The notes beneath the pieces were generated by a model. The model ran no database searches. It saw only the letters and a list, made by a program, of their open reading frames with translations, and had not been told where the DNA came from. A stretch of 64,000 bases of DNA, from NCBI GenBank assembly GCA_963788935.1, contig CAWBIM010000006.1:806001-870000 (forward strand), written 5' to 3'. The stretch comes from JAOPZW01 sp963788935. GTDB lineage: Bacteria > Actinomycetota > Thermoleophilia > Solirubrobacterales > Solirubrobacteraceae. Within the stretch, counting starts at the first letter, position 1, and each line of letters opens with the position of its first letter. The position numbers and the translations under genes are program-made. This document shows, piece by piece, positions 31,594 to 39,442 of this stretch.

Positions 31594-33035
31594 CCCGCGA
31601 GGCCGGCGAGCGCGTCGGCGGCGGCCCGCCAGCGCGCGAGCCGCGTCTCGGCCTCGTCGGCGCCCATCCGCGGCTCGAACGTGCCCGCGGGCGTCCAGTC
31701 ACCGACGGCCTCGGCGGGCGTGGACGCCGCGCCCGCCCCGAGGCGGGCGAACGCGGCGACGCCGAGCGCGGTCGCGTCGGCCGACGGGTAGCGCTCGACC
31801 GGGACCTGGAGCAGGTCGGCCTGGGCCTGCATCAGCACGGCCGAGCGCGACAGCCCGCCGTCGACGCGCAGGCGCTCGAGCGGGCGGCCGAGGTCCTCGC
31901 CGATCGCGCGGCCGAGCGTGGCGACCTGGGCGGCGATCCCGTGGGCGACGGCGCGGACGAGGTCGGCGCGGCGGGTCGCGAGCGACAGCCCGACCCAGCC
32001 GCCGCGCGCCTCGGGGGCCCAGAACGGCGCGCCGAGCCCGGCCAGGGACGGGACGAAGACGGCGCCGTCGTCGGACGAGGGCGGGCGGGTCTCCTCTTCC
32101 GCGAGGCGGTCGATGTCGGCCGGCTCGCCGATGAGCTCGAGCTCCCGCAGCCACGTGACGGCCGAGCCCGCGGTGTAGACCTGGCCGTCGAGGCAGTAGT
32201 GCGTGTCGCCGTCCACCCGCCACGCAACACATGCCGCCAGCCGCGAGGCCGACCGCGGGGTCGTCGTCCCGGCGTTGGCGAGGATGAACGCGCCCGTGCC
32301 GTACGTGCACTTCGCCTCGCCCGCGGCGAAGCAGGACTCGGCGAAGAGCGCCGCCTGCTGGTCGACGGCCAGACCGGTCACCGGCAGGGTCCCGCCGAAG
32401 GCCGTCGTCTCGCCGACCGGCGCGTCGCAGTCGAGGATCGCGGGCTGCTCGGAGGCGTCGAGGCCGAACAGGGCGCACGCCTCCTCCGACCACACGACGC
32501 GCTCGAGGTCGAGCAGCAGGAATCTCGACGCCGTCGAGACGTCGGTCGCGAACGCGCCCGTGAGCTGATGGTTGAGCCACGCGTCGACCCCGGTGACGAC
32601 GCCGTCGTCGGTCGCGTCGCGGCGGCGCAGCCACGCCATCTTCGGGGCGGCGAAGTAGGGGTCGAGCGGCAGGCCGGTGATCTCGGTGAGGCGGTCGGCG
32701 TGGGCGGCGAGCTCGTTCGTGACCGTGACCGCGCGGCGGTCCTGCCAGCTCACGGCCGGGCCGAAGGGGCGGCCGGTCGCCCGGTCCCAGCGCATGACGG
32801 TCTCGCCCTGGTTGCCGATGCCGACCGCCTCCACCGGCTCGCCCGCGGCGTCGAGGGCCGCCCGGCCGGCGGCGACGATCGAGTCCAGCAGCTCCTGCGG
32901 ATCCTGCTCGACCGCGCCGCCCGGCCCCGCCTGCGGGTGGACCGGCGCGCTGCCCTCGGCGAGGACGCGGCCGTCGTCGGCGACGACGATCGCCTTCGTC
33001 GCGGAGGTGCCCTGATCGATCGCGAGGACGTTCAT
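31590..33035 (-). CDS. glpK: Glycerol kinase
   Basis: The 481-residue FGGY-family kinase phosphorylates glycerol to sn-glycerol-3-phosphate. The phosphate-1 motif is LAIDQGTSATKAIVV at the N-terminus. Substrate and hinge motifs include SWQDRR, GVDAWLNHQLTG, CTYGTGAFILANAGT (phosphate 2) and LRVDGGLSRSAVLMQAQADLLQVPVER (FGGY signature 2). ATG 33035 is used because it gives the conserved start MNVLAIDQGTS. A TAGGTT box lies 16 nt before the start, implying a ~9-nt leader. It is first of a four-gene operon with the GlpA-like, GlpB-like and GS-like genes. Confidence 0.93.
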   Translation of the reverse strand: MNVLAIDQGTSATKAIVVADDGRVLAEGSAPVHPQAGPGGAVEQDPQELLDSIVAAGRAALDAAGEPVEAVGIGNQGETVMRWDRATGRPFGPAVSWQDRRAVTVTNELAAHADRLTEITGLPLDPYFAAPKMAWLRRRDATDDGVVTGVDAWLNHQLTGAFATDVSTASRFLLLDLERVVWSEEACALFGLDASEQPAILDCDAPVGETTAFGGTLPVTGLAVDQQAALFAESCFAAGEAKCTYGTGAFILANAGTTTPRSASRLAACVAWRVDGDTHYCLDGQVYTAGSAVTWLRELELIGEPADIDRLAEEETRPPSSDDGAVFVPSLAGLGAPFWAPEARGGWVGLSLATRRADLVRAVAHGIAAQVATLGRAIGEDLGRPLERLRVDGGLSRSAVLMQAQADLLQVPVERYPSADATALGVAAFARLGAGAASTPAEAVGDWTPAGTFEPRMGADEAETRLARWRAAADALAGLAG

Positions 33036-33084
33036 GGCGCGGTTGGCGGCAAACCTACACCGCGATCGTGGGTACGACGCCCCG

Positions 33085-33261
33085 ATGATCAACGACGACA
33101 CGACCGAAGAGATCCACGACGAGGGCGGGATCGGCGCCGAGGGTGGCGACGACGAGGCCGCGAGCAACCTGCCGGGGTCCCCGTCCAAGGACGACGACAC
33201 CCCGCTGGGCGACACCGACCAGCACTCGCAGGTGCCCTCACCGCCCGCCCAGGGCGGCTGA
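33085..33261 (+). CDS. Small acidic protein, unknown
   Basis: The 58-residue product (MINDDTTEEIHDEGGIGAEG then DDEAASNLPGSPSKDDDTPL) is rich in Asp, Glu and Gly, has no hydrophobic core, and looks disordered. ATG 33085 follows TACGAC by 6 nt, a leaderless layout shared with other genes here. It is divergent from glpK. I recognise no family, and expression is not certain. Confidence 0.5.
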   Translation: MINDDTTEEIHDEGGIGAEGGDDEAASNLPGSPSKDDDTPLGDTDQHSQVPSPPAQGG

Positions 33262-33346
33262 ACGCCCGGCCGGCGGCCTGCGGCGCGCGCCGGAGCGGCG
33301 CGTGTCGCGGGCCGCGTTTGGCCGCACCCGCCACCCGCCGGGCGCC

Positions 33347-33352
33347 TAGACT
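33347..33352 (+). promoter_or_regulatory. -10 element TAGACT before the class III aminotransferase gene
   Basis: TAGACT is followed by CGCGCC (6 nt) and ATG 33359. No Shine-Dalgarno is present, so a leaderless mRNA is predicted. Confidence 0.5.
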
Positions 33353-33358
33353 CGCGCC

Positions 33359-34741
33359 ATGGCTGCCACCACCTCCCGCATCGACCGCCAGCGCATCAAG
33401 GAGCTCACCGAGCGCGAGGAGGCGCGCCTCAACGAGCGCACGCCGCGCTCGAACACGATGTACGAACGCGCGCACGGCGTGTTGAGCGGGGGCGTCGCGT
33501 CCTCGTACCAGCTCCGCGACCCCTGGCCGATCTACCTCGAGCACGGCGACGGTCCCCGCGTCTGGGACGTCGACGGCAACGAGATGTACGACTTCCACAA
33601 CGGCTTCGGGTCGATGATCCAGGGCCACGCGCACCCCGTGATCGGCCGCGCGGTGAACGAGCGCTACGCCCGCGGCACGCATTTCGCGGCGCCGACGGAG
33701 GACGCCATCGTCGTCGCGGAGGACCTCCAGCGCCGCTTCAAGATGCCGCGCTGGCGCTACACGAACTCGGGCTCCGAGGCGACGATGGACGCGATCCGCA
33801 TCGCGCGCGCCGCCACGGGCCGCGACACCGTGATGAAGATCTTCGGCTCCTACCACGGCCACCACGACACGGTGATGGTCTCGATCGGGGTCGAGTACGA
33901 CAAGATCGGCGACCGCGAGAACCTCGCCTCGCTGCCCTACGGCGCCGGCATCCCCGACGCCGTCGTCGAGATGACCATCGCGGTGCCGTTCAACGACGCG
34001 CCCGCGATGGAGCGCCGCATCGAGCGCCTCACCGCGGAGGGTCGCAAGCCCGCCTGCGTGATCATGGAGGCGGCGATGATGAACCTCGGGGTCGTGCTCC
34101 CCGAGCCCGGCTACCTCGAGGCCGTCCGCGACATCACGCAGCGCCACGAGATCGTCCTCATCTTCGACGAGGTCAAGACCGGCCTGTGCATCGCCGCGGG
34201 CGGCGCGGTCGAGCGCTTCGGCGTCGTGCCGGACATGGTCACGATGGCCAAGTCCCTCGGCGGCGGCCTGCCGACCGGCGCGATCGGCGGCACCGAGGAG
34301 GTCATGGAGGTCGTCGAGAACGGCGCCGTCTACCAGGTGGGCACGTACAACGGCAACCCGCTGGGCATGGCGGCCGCCCGCGCGAGCCTCACCGAGGTCC
34401 TCACGCCCGAGGCCTACGTCCACCTCGACCGCCTCAACGACCGCATCCTCGCCGGGTGCACCGGGGTCATCGAGAAGTACGACCTGCCGGGCTACGCGGT
34501 CGGCGTCGGCTCGAAGGGCTGCGTGACGTTCTCGCCGGCGAAGATCGTCGACTACGAGACGTTCAAGGAGAACCAGGACGCCGAGCTGGCCGACCTCGCG
34601 TGGCTGTTCAACATGAACCGCGGCATCTTCATGACCCCGGGCCGCGAGGAGGAGTGGACGCTGTCGGTGACCCACACCGAGGCGTCCGTGGACCGGTACG
34701 TGGCCGTCTTCGAGGAGATGGCGCACGATCTGACGCAGTAG
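33359..34741 (+). CDS. Class III PLP-dependent aminotransferase (glutamate-1-semialdehyde aminomutase-like)
   Basis: The protein has 460 residues. Typical motifs are GPRVWDVDGNEMYDFHNGFGSMIQGHAHP, TNSGSEATMDAIRIARAATGRD (PLP phosphate site), GSYHGHHDTVMVS, IFDEVKTGL and MAKSLGGGLPTGAIGG with the PLP lysine (about residue 301). It is similar to GSA-aminomutase-like enzymes annotated as aspartate aminotransferase family proteins in actinobacteria, and is not obviously HemL. It stands alone between the glycerol operon and a lysyl-oxidase-like gene. Its amino donor is unknown; an amine catabolic role would fit the nearby permease and GS-like genes. Confidence 0.9.
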   Translation: MAATTSRIDRQRIKELTEREEARLNERTPRSNTMYERAHGVLSGGVASSYQLRDPWPIYLEHGDGPRVWDVDGNEMYDFHNGFGSMIQGHAHPVIGRAVNERYARGTHFAAPTEDAIVVAEDLQRRFKMPRWRYTNSGSEATMDAIRIARAATGRDTVMKIFGSYHGHHDTVMVSIGVEYDKIGDRENLASLPYGAGIPDAVVEMTIAVPFNDAPAMERRIERLTAEGRKPACVIMEAAMMNLGVVLPEPGYLEAVRDITQRHEIVLIFDEVKTGLCIAAGGAVERFGVVPDMVTMAKSLGGGLPTGAIGGTEEVMEVVENGAVYQVGTYNGNPLGMAAARASLTEVLTPEAYVHLDRLNDRILAGCTGVIEKYDLPGYAVGVGSKGCVTFSPAKIVDYETFKENQDAELADLAWLFNMNRGIFMTPGREEEWTLSVTHTEASVDRYVAVFEEMAHDLTQ

Positions 34742-34789
34742 GCCGCGGCGCGGTCGTCCGACGGGCGCGTCTGCCAGCATGGCGCGCCC

Positions 34790-35539
34790 GTGCTGGCCCT
34801 TGCCGCAGCACTGGCGGCGCTGCAGGCCGCGAGCCCGTGCCAGGACCCGGCGCTCGCGCTGCGCTGCCCCGACCTCGTGATGACCGCGCCGACCCACCTG
34901 CGCGTGGACCGGCGCCAACCGCACCGCGTGCTGCTGCGGATGGAGAACAAGATCGTGAACGTCGGCACCGGCCCGGTCGAGCTGTTCGGGCAGCGGACGG
35001 GCGCGAAGGAGATGGCGGCCCAGCAGGTGATCACCGACCTGGCCGGCGGCCGGCGGCGCTTCCCGACGGGCGCGGAGGTCTACTACACCTCCGTCCCGTC
35101 GCGGGGAGGCGACTACTGGAAGTTCGACCAGGCCGCGCGCTTCGAGCTGTGGGCGCAGTCCCCCGACGGCCGGCGGGCCGGGGTGGTCCGCACCGGCCCG
35201 AAGCTGCGCTACTGCCTGCGCGACCTCGAGCGCATCGTCGCCCCGGTGCCGGGCAACGGCGTCCCACGGACGCGTGTGTTCGGCGCGTGCAACCAGACGC
35301 GAACCAAGCAGCAGGTCACGCTCGGCACGTCGGTCGGCTGGGCCGACGTCTACCCGGCGTCGTATCCCGGCAACTTCATCGACGTCACCGGCCTGCGCGG
35401 CTGCTTCATCGTCATCCATCGCGCCGACCCGGCGCAGCACATCCTCGAGATCAACGAGGCGAACAACGTCTCGGCCCGGGTCGTCCGGCTGCCGTACCGG
35501 CCGGGCGCGCAGGGCTGCCCGGTCTACGTCCCGACCTGA
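34790..35539 (+). CDS. Exported lysyl-oxidase-like protein
   Basis: The 249-residue product begins with a short hydrophobic signal-like stretch (LALAAALAALQAASPC). The body matches the bacterial lysyl oxidase-like fold: LRCPDLVMTAPTHLRV, WKFDQAARFELWA where animal enzymes carry a copper-binding His cluster, RTKQQVTLGTSVGWADVYPASYPGNFIDVTGL, and HILEINEANNVSARVVRLPY. The His-X-His copper motif of true lysyl oxidases is not clear (DYWKFDQ replaces it), so catalysis is doubtful. The GTG at 34790 is the only reasonable start. Its last 16 bp, including the stop, recur 145 bp downstream at the end of the convergent ligase gene. Confidence 0.78.
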   Translation: MLALAAALAALQAASPCQDPALALRCPDLVMTAPTHLRVDRRQPHRVLLRMENKIVNVGTGPVELFGQRTGAKEMAAQQVITDLAGGRRRFPTGAEVYYTSVPSRGGDYWKFDQAARFELWAQSPDGRRAGVVRTGPKLRYCLRDLERIVAPVPGNGVPRTRVFGACNQTRTKQQVTLGTSVGWADVYPASYPGNFIDVTGLRGCFIVIHRADPAQHILEINEANNVSARVVRLPYRPGAQGCPVYVPT

Positions 35540-35684
35540 GCGAGGCCGAGCGTCGCCGCGCGGCGGACGCGTGGACTGTGTGAGTGGTCGCGCGACGACT
35601 TCTCCCCGCTATCCGGGGATTTCTCGTCGAGCGACGAGCGCCGGCAGCCGAGCGGACCCAGCGAGCGGCTACGTCCCGACCTGA
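35524..35684 (+). repeat. 16-bp direct repeat covering the ends of two convergent genes
   Basis: CTACGTCCCGACCTGA occurs at 35524-35539 and again at 35669-35684. The first copy holds the TGA stop of the lysyl-oxidase-like gene. The second holds, on the other strand, the TAG stop of the ligase gene. The 129 bp between them contain two hairpins. Confidence 0.8.
35603..35638. terminator. Bidirectional terminator candidate: two adjacent hairpins
   Basis: TCCCCG-CTATC-CGGGGA (35603-35619) is followed by TTTCT, and the palindrome CTCGTCGAGCGACGAG lies at 35623-35638. Both sit between converging genes, where a shared terminator is expected. Confidence 0.55.
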
Positions 35685-37111
35685 CCGCGCAGCACGGCCC
35701 GCCGGATCTTCCCGCTCGGCGTCTTCGGCAGATCCGGGGCGAAGTCGACGATCCGCGGGTACTTGTACGGCGCGGTCTGGGCCTTCACGTGGTCCTGGAG
35801 CTCGCGGGCGAGGTCGTCGGAGCCGGCGAACCCGTCGCGCAGGACGACGACGGCGCGCACGACCGCCCCGCGCTCGTCGTCCGGCGCCGCGACGACGGCC
35901 GCCTCGGCCACGGCGTCGTGCTCGACGAGGGCGGACTCGACCTCGAACGGCCCGATCCGGTAGCCGGCGGAGATGATCACGTCGTCGGTGCGGCCCTCGA
36001 AGTGCAGGAAGCCGTCCTCGTCCTCGGCGACGCGGTCGCCCGTGCGCCAGACCGCCCGCGAGGGCGGGTCGGCGCCGAGGTAGCCGCGGAAGAACGTCGG
36101 GACGGTCGTCGGGTCCAGGCACAGCTCGCCGTCGTCGACCCACAGGCGCATCCCCGGCAGCGGGCGGCCCATCGACCCCGGCCGCGCGTCGGCCCCGAGC
36201 GGCATCCCGGTGAGCTGCCCGGTCTCGGTCTGGCCGTAGCCGTCGCGGATCCACAGGCCGGTCGCGTCGTGGAAGGCGCGCAGGACCTCGGGGTTGAGCG
36301 CCTCGCCCGCCGCGACGAGGCCGCGCAGCCCCGCGACGGGCCGCGGCTCGGCGCGCTTGGCGATCACGCGGTACTCGGTCGGCGCCATGCAGAGGATCGC
36401 GACCGGCTCGCGGTCGAGGACCGCGAGGCGCTCGTGCGGGTCGAAGCGGGCGTCGTGCAGCAGCGCGGCGGCCCCGCGGATCCACGGCGCGATGAAGACG
36501 TTGCGGGCCGACTTGCTCCAGCCGCTGCCCGCCGTGCACCACACGAGCTCGCCCGCCCGCGCGTCGAGCCAGTGCTCGGCCTGGACGTGCTGGCCGGCGA
36601 GGTAGCGCTGGGCGTGGACGACGGCCTTCGGCTCGCCCGCGGTCCCGCTCGTGAAGGTGATGAGGCACGGGTCCTCGGCGTCGAGCTCGACCGGGGGCGG
36701 CGCGGCGGCGGCGAACAGCGCCTCGTCGGGGACCGTGAGCACCGGGCAGTCCGGCCCGGCGCCGTCGAGCTCGGCGCGGTTGCGCTCGTCGCAGACGATC
36801 GCCGCCGGGCGCGCGACGTCGAGGCGCAGCCGCAGGTCGCGGGCGCGCAGCTGCTCGGTGCAGGGCAGGACGACCGCGCCGATCCGGAAGCACGCGACCA
36901 TCGTCAGCACCCAGTCCGGGCGGTTGCCGATCAGCGTGAGGACGACGTCTTCGCGCTGCACGCCCTGCGCGCCCAGGGCGCCCGCGAGCGCGGCGGAGCG
37001 CTCGGCGACCTCGCCGAACGTCCATTCCCGGCGCCCGCCGGACCGGTCGAGCTCGACGAGGGCGAGGCGGCCGGGATCGGCGGCGTCGACGAGGTCGCGG
37101 GCGAAGTTCAT
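35669..37111 (-). CDS. Acetyl-CoA synthetase-like acid:CoA ligase
   Basis: This 480-residue adenylate-forming enzyme has motif A3 as FTSGTAGEPKAVVHAQRY and A5 as DGYGQTETGQLTG. A7 is AVWRTGDRVAEDEDGFLHFEGRTDDVIISAGYRIGPFEVE, and the catalytic Lys is in LPKTPSGKIRRAVLR near the C-terminus. The length and the GWSKSARNVF segment resemble medium-chain/benzoate-type acyl-CoA synthetases (AcsM-like). The substrate is an unidentified carboxylic acid. No associated beta-oxidation gene is directly adjacent on this strand, although an acyl-CoA dehydrogenase lies 0.9 kb away on the opposite strand. Confidence 0.92.
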   Translation of the reverse strand: MNFARDLVDAADPGRLALVELDRSGGRREWTFGEVAERSAALAGALGAQGVQREDVVLTLIGNRPDWVLTMVACFRIGAVVLPCTEQLRARDLRLRLDVARPAAIVCDERNRAELDGAGPDCPVLTVPDEALFAAAAPPPVELDAEDPCLITFTSGTAGEPKAVVHAQRYLAGQHVQAEHWLDARAGELVWCTAGSGWSKSARNVFIAPWIRGAAALLHDARFDPHERLAVLDREPVAILCMAPTEYRVIAKRAEPRPVAGLRGLVAAGEALNPEVLRAFHDATGLWIRDGYGQTETGQLTGMPLGADARPGSMGRPLPGMRLWVDDGELCLDPTTVPTFFRGYLGADPPSRAVWRTGDRVAEDEDGFLHFEGRTDDVIISAGYRIGPFEVESALVEHDAVAEAAVVAAPDDERGAVVRAVVVLRDGFAGSDDLARELQDHVKAQTAPYKYPRIVDFAPDLPKTPSGKIRRAVLRGQVGT

Positions 37112-37157
37112 GCGGCCGGGACCCTAGTGGCCCGGCCCGGGCGTCCCCGGCAGAGCG

Positions 37158-37547
37158 TCAGCAGGGAAGGCGGTACTGCGGCAGCGGCGCCTTCAGGATC
37201 ATGAGCTCCTGATCGACCGCCAGGCTGCGCTCGAGGACGAGCGAGCGGCACTTCGAGGCGAGCTCGAGGTGGGCGCCGACGGCGATCGGGATCTCCCGCA
37301 CGGCGTCGTCGTCGCAGTGCTCGAGGGCGAGCCCGTAGAGGGCGCGCAGCTGCGACTCGATCGTCGCCGCGCGGCGCGTCAGGTCGCGCAGCGCGCTCGC
37401 GCCGAGCGCCGGGTCGGTGCACTGCTCGAGCGTGCGCAGCGCGTCCCGCGCATAGCCCGCGGCCCCGACGAGGATCTCCGCGGCCTGCTCCGGCGTGAGG
37501 GCCGTCTCGAGGCCCAGATGCTCGATGAGCTGCTCCTGGAGGTCCAT
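37158..37547 (-). CDS. Hypothetical all-helical protein
   Basis: The 129-residue soluble protein is predicted to be helical throughout (LTPEQAAEILVGAAGYARDALRTLEQCTD, then RRAATIESQLRALYGLALEHCDDDAVREIPIAVGAHLELASK). I recognise no family. The heptad-like spacing suggests a helical bundle. It lies between the ligase and a membrane protein gene on the same strand, with short gaps of 46 and 31 bp, so they may share a transcript. Confidence 0.6.
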   Translation of the reverse strand: MDLQEQLIEHLGLETALTPEQAAEILVGAAGYARDALRTLEQCTDPALGASALRDLTRRAATIESQLRALYGLALEHCDDDAVREIPIAVGAHLELASKCRSLVLERSLAVDQELMILKAPLPQYRLPC

Positions 37548-37578
37548 GGGCCGGTGATCGGCACGCGGGCCGTGATCT

Positions 37579-37956
37579 TCAGTGCGCGACGGCGATTCCG
37601 AGCCACACGATCGCGAGCGAGACGACGAAGATCGCTCCGTCGAGCGCGTGGTTCGTCGGGCGCCGGATGTGCAGGGCGACGAGCACCCCGACCACCACGA
37701 CGAGGCCGAGCTTGACCTGCAGCGTCGAGGAGTCCCAGTCGTCGAAATGGCTCGCCATCGCCGCGCCCGTGAGCACGAGCACGGCGATCGCCGCGAGCGT
37801 CCCCTGGCCGAAGCGCCGCGCGATCGCGCGCAGCGGCGCGCGGTCGGCGCCCTCGAGTCCGCGGAACGCCGGCACGACCGCCGCGGCGAGCACGAGCTGG
37901 CCGCCGACGAAGAACGCCATCGCGAGCAGATGCAGCCAGCGGACCGCCTCCCACAC
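37579..37956 (-). CDS. Four-helix membrane protein (CopD/DUF2269-like)
   Basis: The 125-residue product has four hydrophobic helices, starting WEAVRWLHLLAMAFFVGGQLVLAAAVVPAF. The WLH...FVGGQ pattern is reminiscent of CopD or cytochrome b561-like small membrane proteins, in which the first-helix His may bind metal or haem. TLAAIAVLVLTGAAMASHFDDW is the second helix. Function is unknown. It is divergent from the acyl-CoA dehydrogenase gene with only 23 bp between starts. Confidence 0.7.
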   Translation of the reverse strand: MWEAVRWLHLLAMAFFVGGQLVLAAAVVPAFRGLEGADRAPLRAIARRFGQGTLAAIAVLVLTGAAMASHFDDWDSSTLQVKLGLVVVVGVLVALHIRRPTNHALDGAIFVVSLAIVWLGIAVAH

Positions 37957-37965
37957 GCCGCTGAT

Positions 37966-37971
37966 TATTGT
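37966..37971 (+). promoter_or_regulatory. -10 element TATTGT before the acyl-CoA dehydrogenase gene
   Basis: TATTGT is followed by 8 nt and ATG 37980. Any -35 must lie inside the divergent membrane-protein gene. A leaderless start is predicted. Confidence 0.4.
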
Positions 37972-37979
37972 TCACCGGA

Positions 37980-39191
37980 ATGTCCCTGGCGCCGCCGTAC
38001 ACCGACAAGACCGACGAGCAGCAGGCGATCTGCGAGATGGTCCGCCAGTTCGCCGACGAGCAGATCATCCCGAACGCGGAGCACTACGACGCGGCCGACG
38101 AGTTCCCCGAGCCGGTCGTCGCGCAGATGCGCGAGCTCGGCCTGTTCGGCGTCACGATCCCCGAGGAGTACGGGGGCATGGCGCTCGACCTGACGACCTA
38201 CGCGATGATCGTCGAGGAGCTCTCCCGCGGCTGGATCTCGATCTCGGGGATCGTCAACACCCACTTCATCGGCTCCTACCTGCTGATGAAGTTCGGGACC
38301 GAGGAGCAGCGCCAGAAGTTCCTGCCGCGGATGGCCACGGGCGAGATCCGCGCGGCGTTCAGCCTCTCCGAGCCCGAGCTCGGCTCCGACGTGCAGGCGA
38401 TCAAGACCTCGGCCAAGCGCGTCGACGGCGACGCCTACGAGATCAACGGCCAGAAGATGTGGGTCACGAACGGCCTGCTCTCCTCGCTCGTGTTCGTGCT
38501 CGTCAAGACCGACCCGACGGCCGATCCCCGCCACCGCGGCATGACCTGCTTCATCGCCGAGAAGGAGCCGGGCGTCGCCCAGGGCGAGGGCCCGTACACC
38601 GGCTTCAACGTCCCGCCGAAGATCAAGAAGCTCGGCTACAAGGGCGTCGAGTCGACCGAGCTGGTCTTCGACGGCTACCGCTGCCCGGCCGAGAACATCC
38701 TGGGCGGCGAGGACGCCGGCCTGAACCGCGGCTTCTCCCAGATGATGGACGCGCTCGAGGTCGGGCGGGTGAACGTCGCCGCGCGCGGCGTCGGCATCGC
38801 CCAGCGCGCGCTCGAGCTGGCCCTGAAGTACGCCCAGGAGCGGCGCACCTTCGGCAAGCCGATCGCCGAGCACCAGGCCATCCAGTTCAAGCTCGCCGAC
38901 ATGGCGACGCAGATCGACGCGGCCCGGCTCATGACCCTGCGCGCCGCCCGGATGAAGGACGCGGGCGAGCGCTCGGAGCTCGAGGCCGGCATGGCGAAGC
39001 TCTTCGCCTCGGAGACCGGCCACTTCTGCGTCGAGGAGTCGCTGCGGATCCACGGCGGCTACGGCTACTCCAAGGAGTACGAGATCGAGCGGCTCTACCG
39101 CGACGCGCCGCTGCTGCTCATCGGCGAGGGGACGTCCGAGATCCAGCGCATGGTCATCGGGCGCCAGCTGCTCAAGCGGCACCGGTCATGA
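37980..39191 (+). CDS. Acyl-CoA dehydrogenase
   Basis: This 403-residue flavoprotein is of normal length. Motifs include FGVTIPEEYGGMALD, AAFSLSEPELGSDVQAIKTSAKR (FAD site, signature 1), RRTFGKPIAEHQAIQFKLADMA (signature) and RIHGGYGYSKEYEIERLYRDAPLLLIGEGTSEIQRMVI at the C-terminus. The catalytic Glu is probably in the GEGTSEI region, which fits short- or medium-chain enzymes. It catalyses alpha,beta-dehydrogenation of acyl-CoA and would work with an electron-transfer flavoprotein encoded elsewhere. The start MSLAPPYTDKTDEQ is preferred over an in-frame ATG four codons upstream. The next gene overlaps by ATGA. Confidence 0.94.
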   Translation: MSLAPPYTDKTDEQQAICEMVRQFADEQIIPNAEHYDAADEFPEPVVAQMRELGLFGVTIPEEYGGMALDLTTYAMIVEELSRGWISISGIVNTHFIGSYLLMKFGTEEQRQKFLPRMATGEIRAAFSLSEPELGSDVQAIKTSAKRVDGDAYEINGQKMWVTNGLLSSLVFVLVKTDPTADPRHRGMTCFIAEKEPGVAQGEGPYTGFNVPPKIKKLGYKGVESTELVFDGYRCPAENILGGEDAGLNRGFSQMMDALEVGRVNVAARGVGIAQRALELALKYAQERRTFGKPIAEHQAIQFKLADMATQIDAARLMTLRAARMKDAGERSELEAGMAKLFASETGHFCVEESLRIHGGYGYSKEYEIERLYRDAPLLLIGEGTSEIQRMVIGRQLLKRHRS

Positions 39192-39442
39192 GCGTCGCCC
39201 CCGGGACCCCGCCGCCCGCGGCGCCGCACCGGCGTCGCTCGCTGCGCGACCTCTCGACGAGCCAGAAGGCCGCGCTGGCGGCCGGCGCGGTCGCCCAGAA
39301 CGCGCTCCTCGTCGCCGCCCTCCTCGACCTCCGCCGCCGCCCGCGGCGCCAGATCCGCGGCGACAAGCGGTGGTGGACGGCCGGCGTGTTCGTCAGCTGG
39401 ATCGGGCCGATCTCGTACTTCACGTACGGCCGGAAGCGCTGA
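39188..39442 (+). CDS. PLDc_N-like small membrane protein
   Basis: The 84-residue protein has a Pro-rich, basic N-terminus, one hydrophobic helix (AALAAGAVAQNALLVAALLDL), a basic linker (RRPRRQIRGDKRWW) and a second helix WTAGVFVSWIGPISYFTYGRKR. The RGDKRWW...GPISYFTYGRK pattern is that of the phospholipase D nuclease N-terminal (PLDc_N) helix pair, found alone in many small actinobacterial membrane proteins. It is translationally coupled to the acyl-CoA dehydrogenase gene. Its end overlaps the convergent isochorismatase-like gene by 23 bp. Confidence 0.75.
   Translation: MSVAPGTPPPAAPHRRRSLRDLSTSQKAALAAGAVAQNALLVAALLDLRRRPRRQIRGDKRWWTAGVFVSWIGPISYFTYGRKR

Noticed and set aside
34779..34790. 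ATG 34779 as start of the lysyl-oxidase-like gene
   Set aside because: It is not in frame with the conserved protein; GTG 34790 is.
35274..35684. A plus-strand frame reading through to the second copy of the 16-bp repeat
   Set aside because: It lies in another frame over the lysyl-oxidase-like gene and shows only Ser/Arg-rich shadow sequence.
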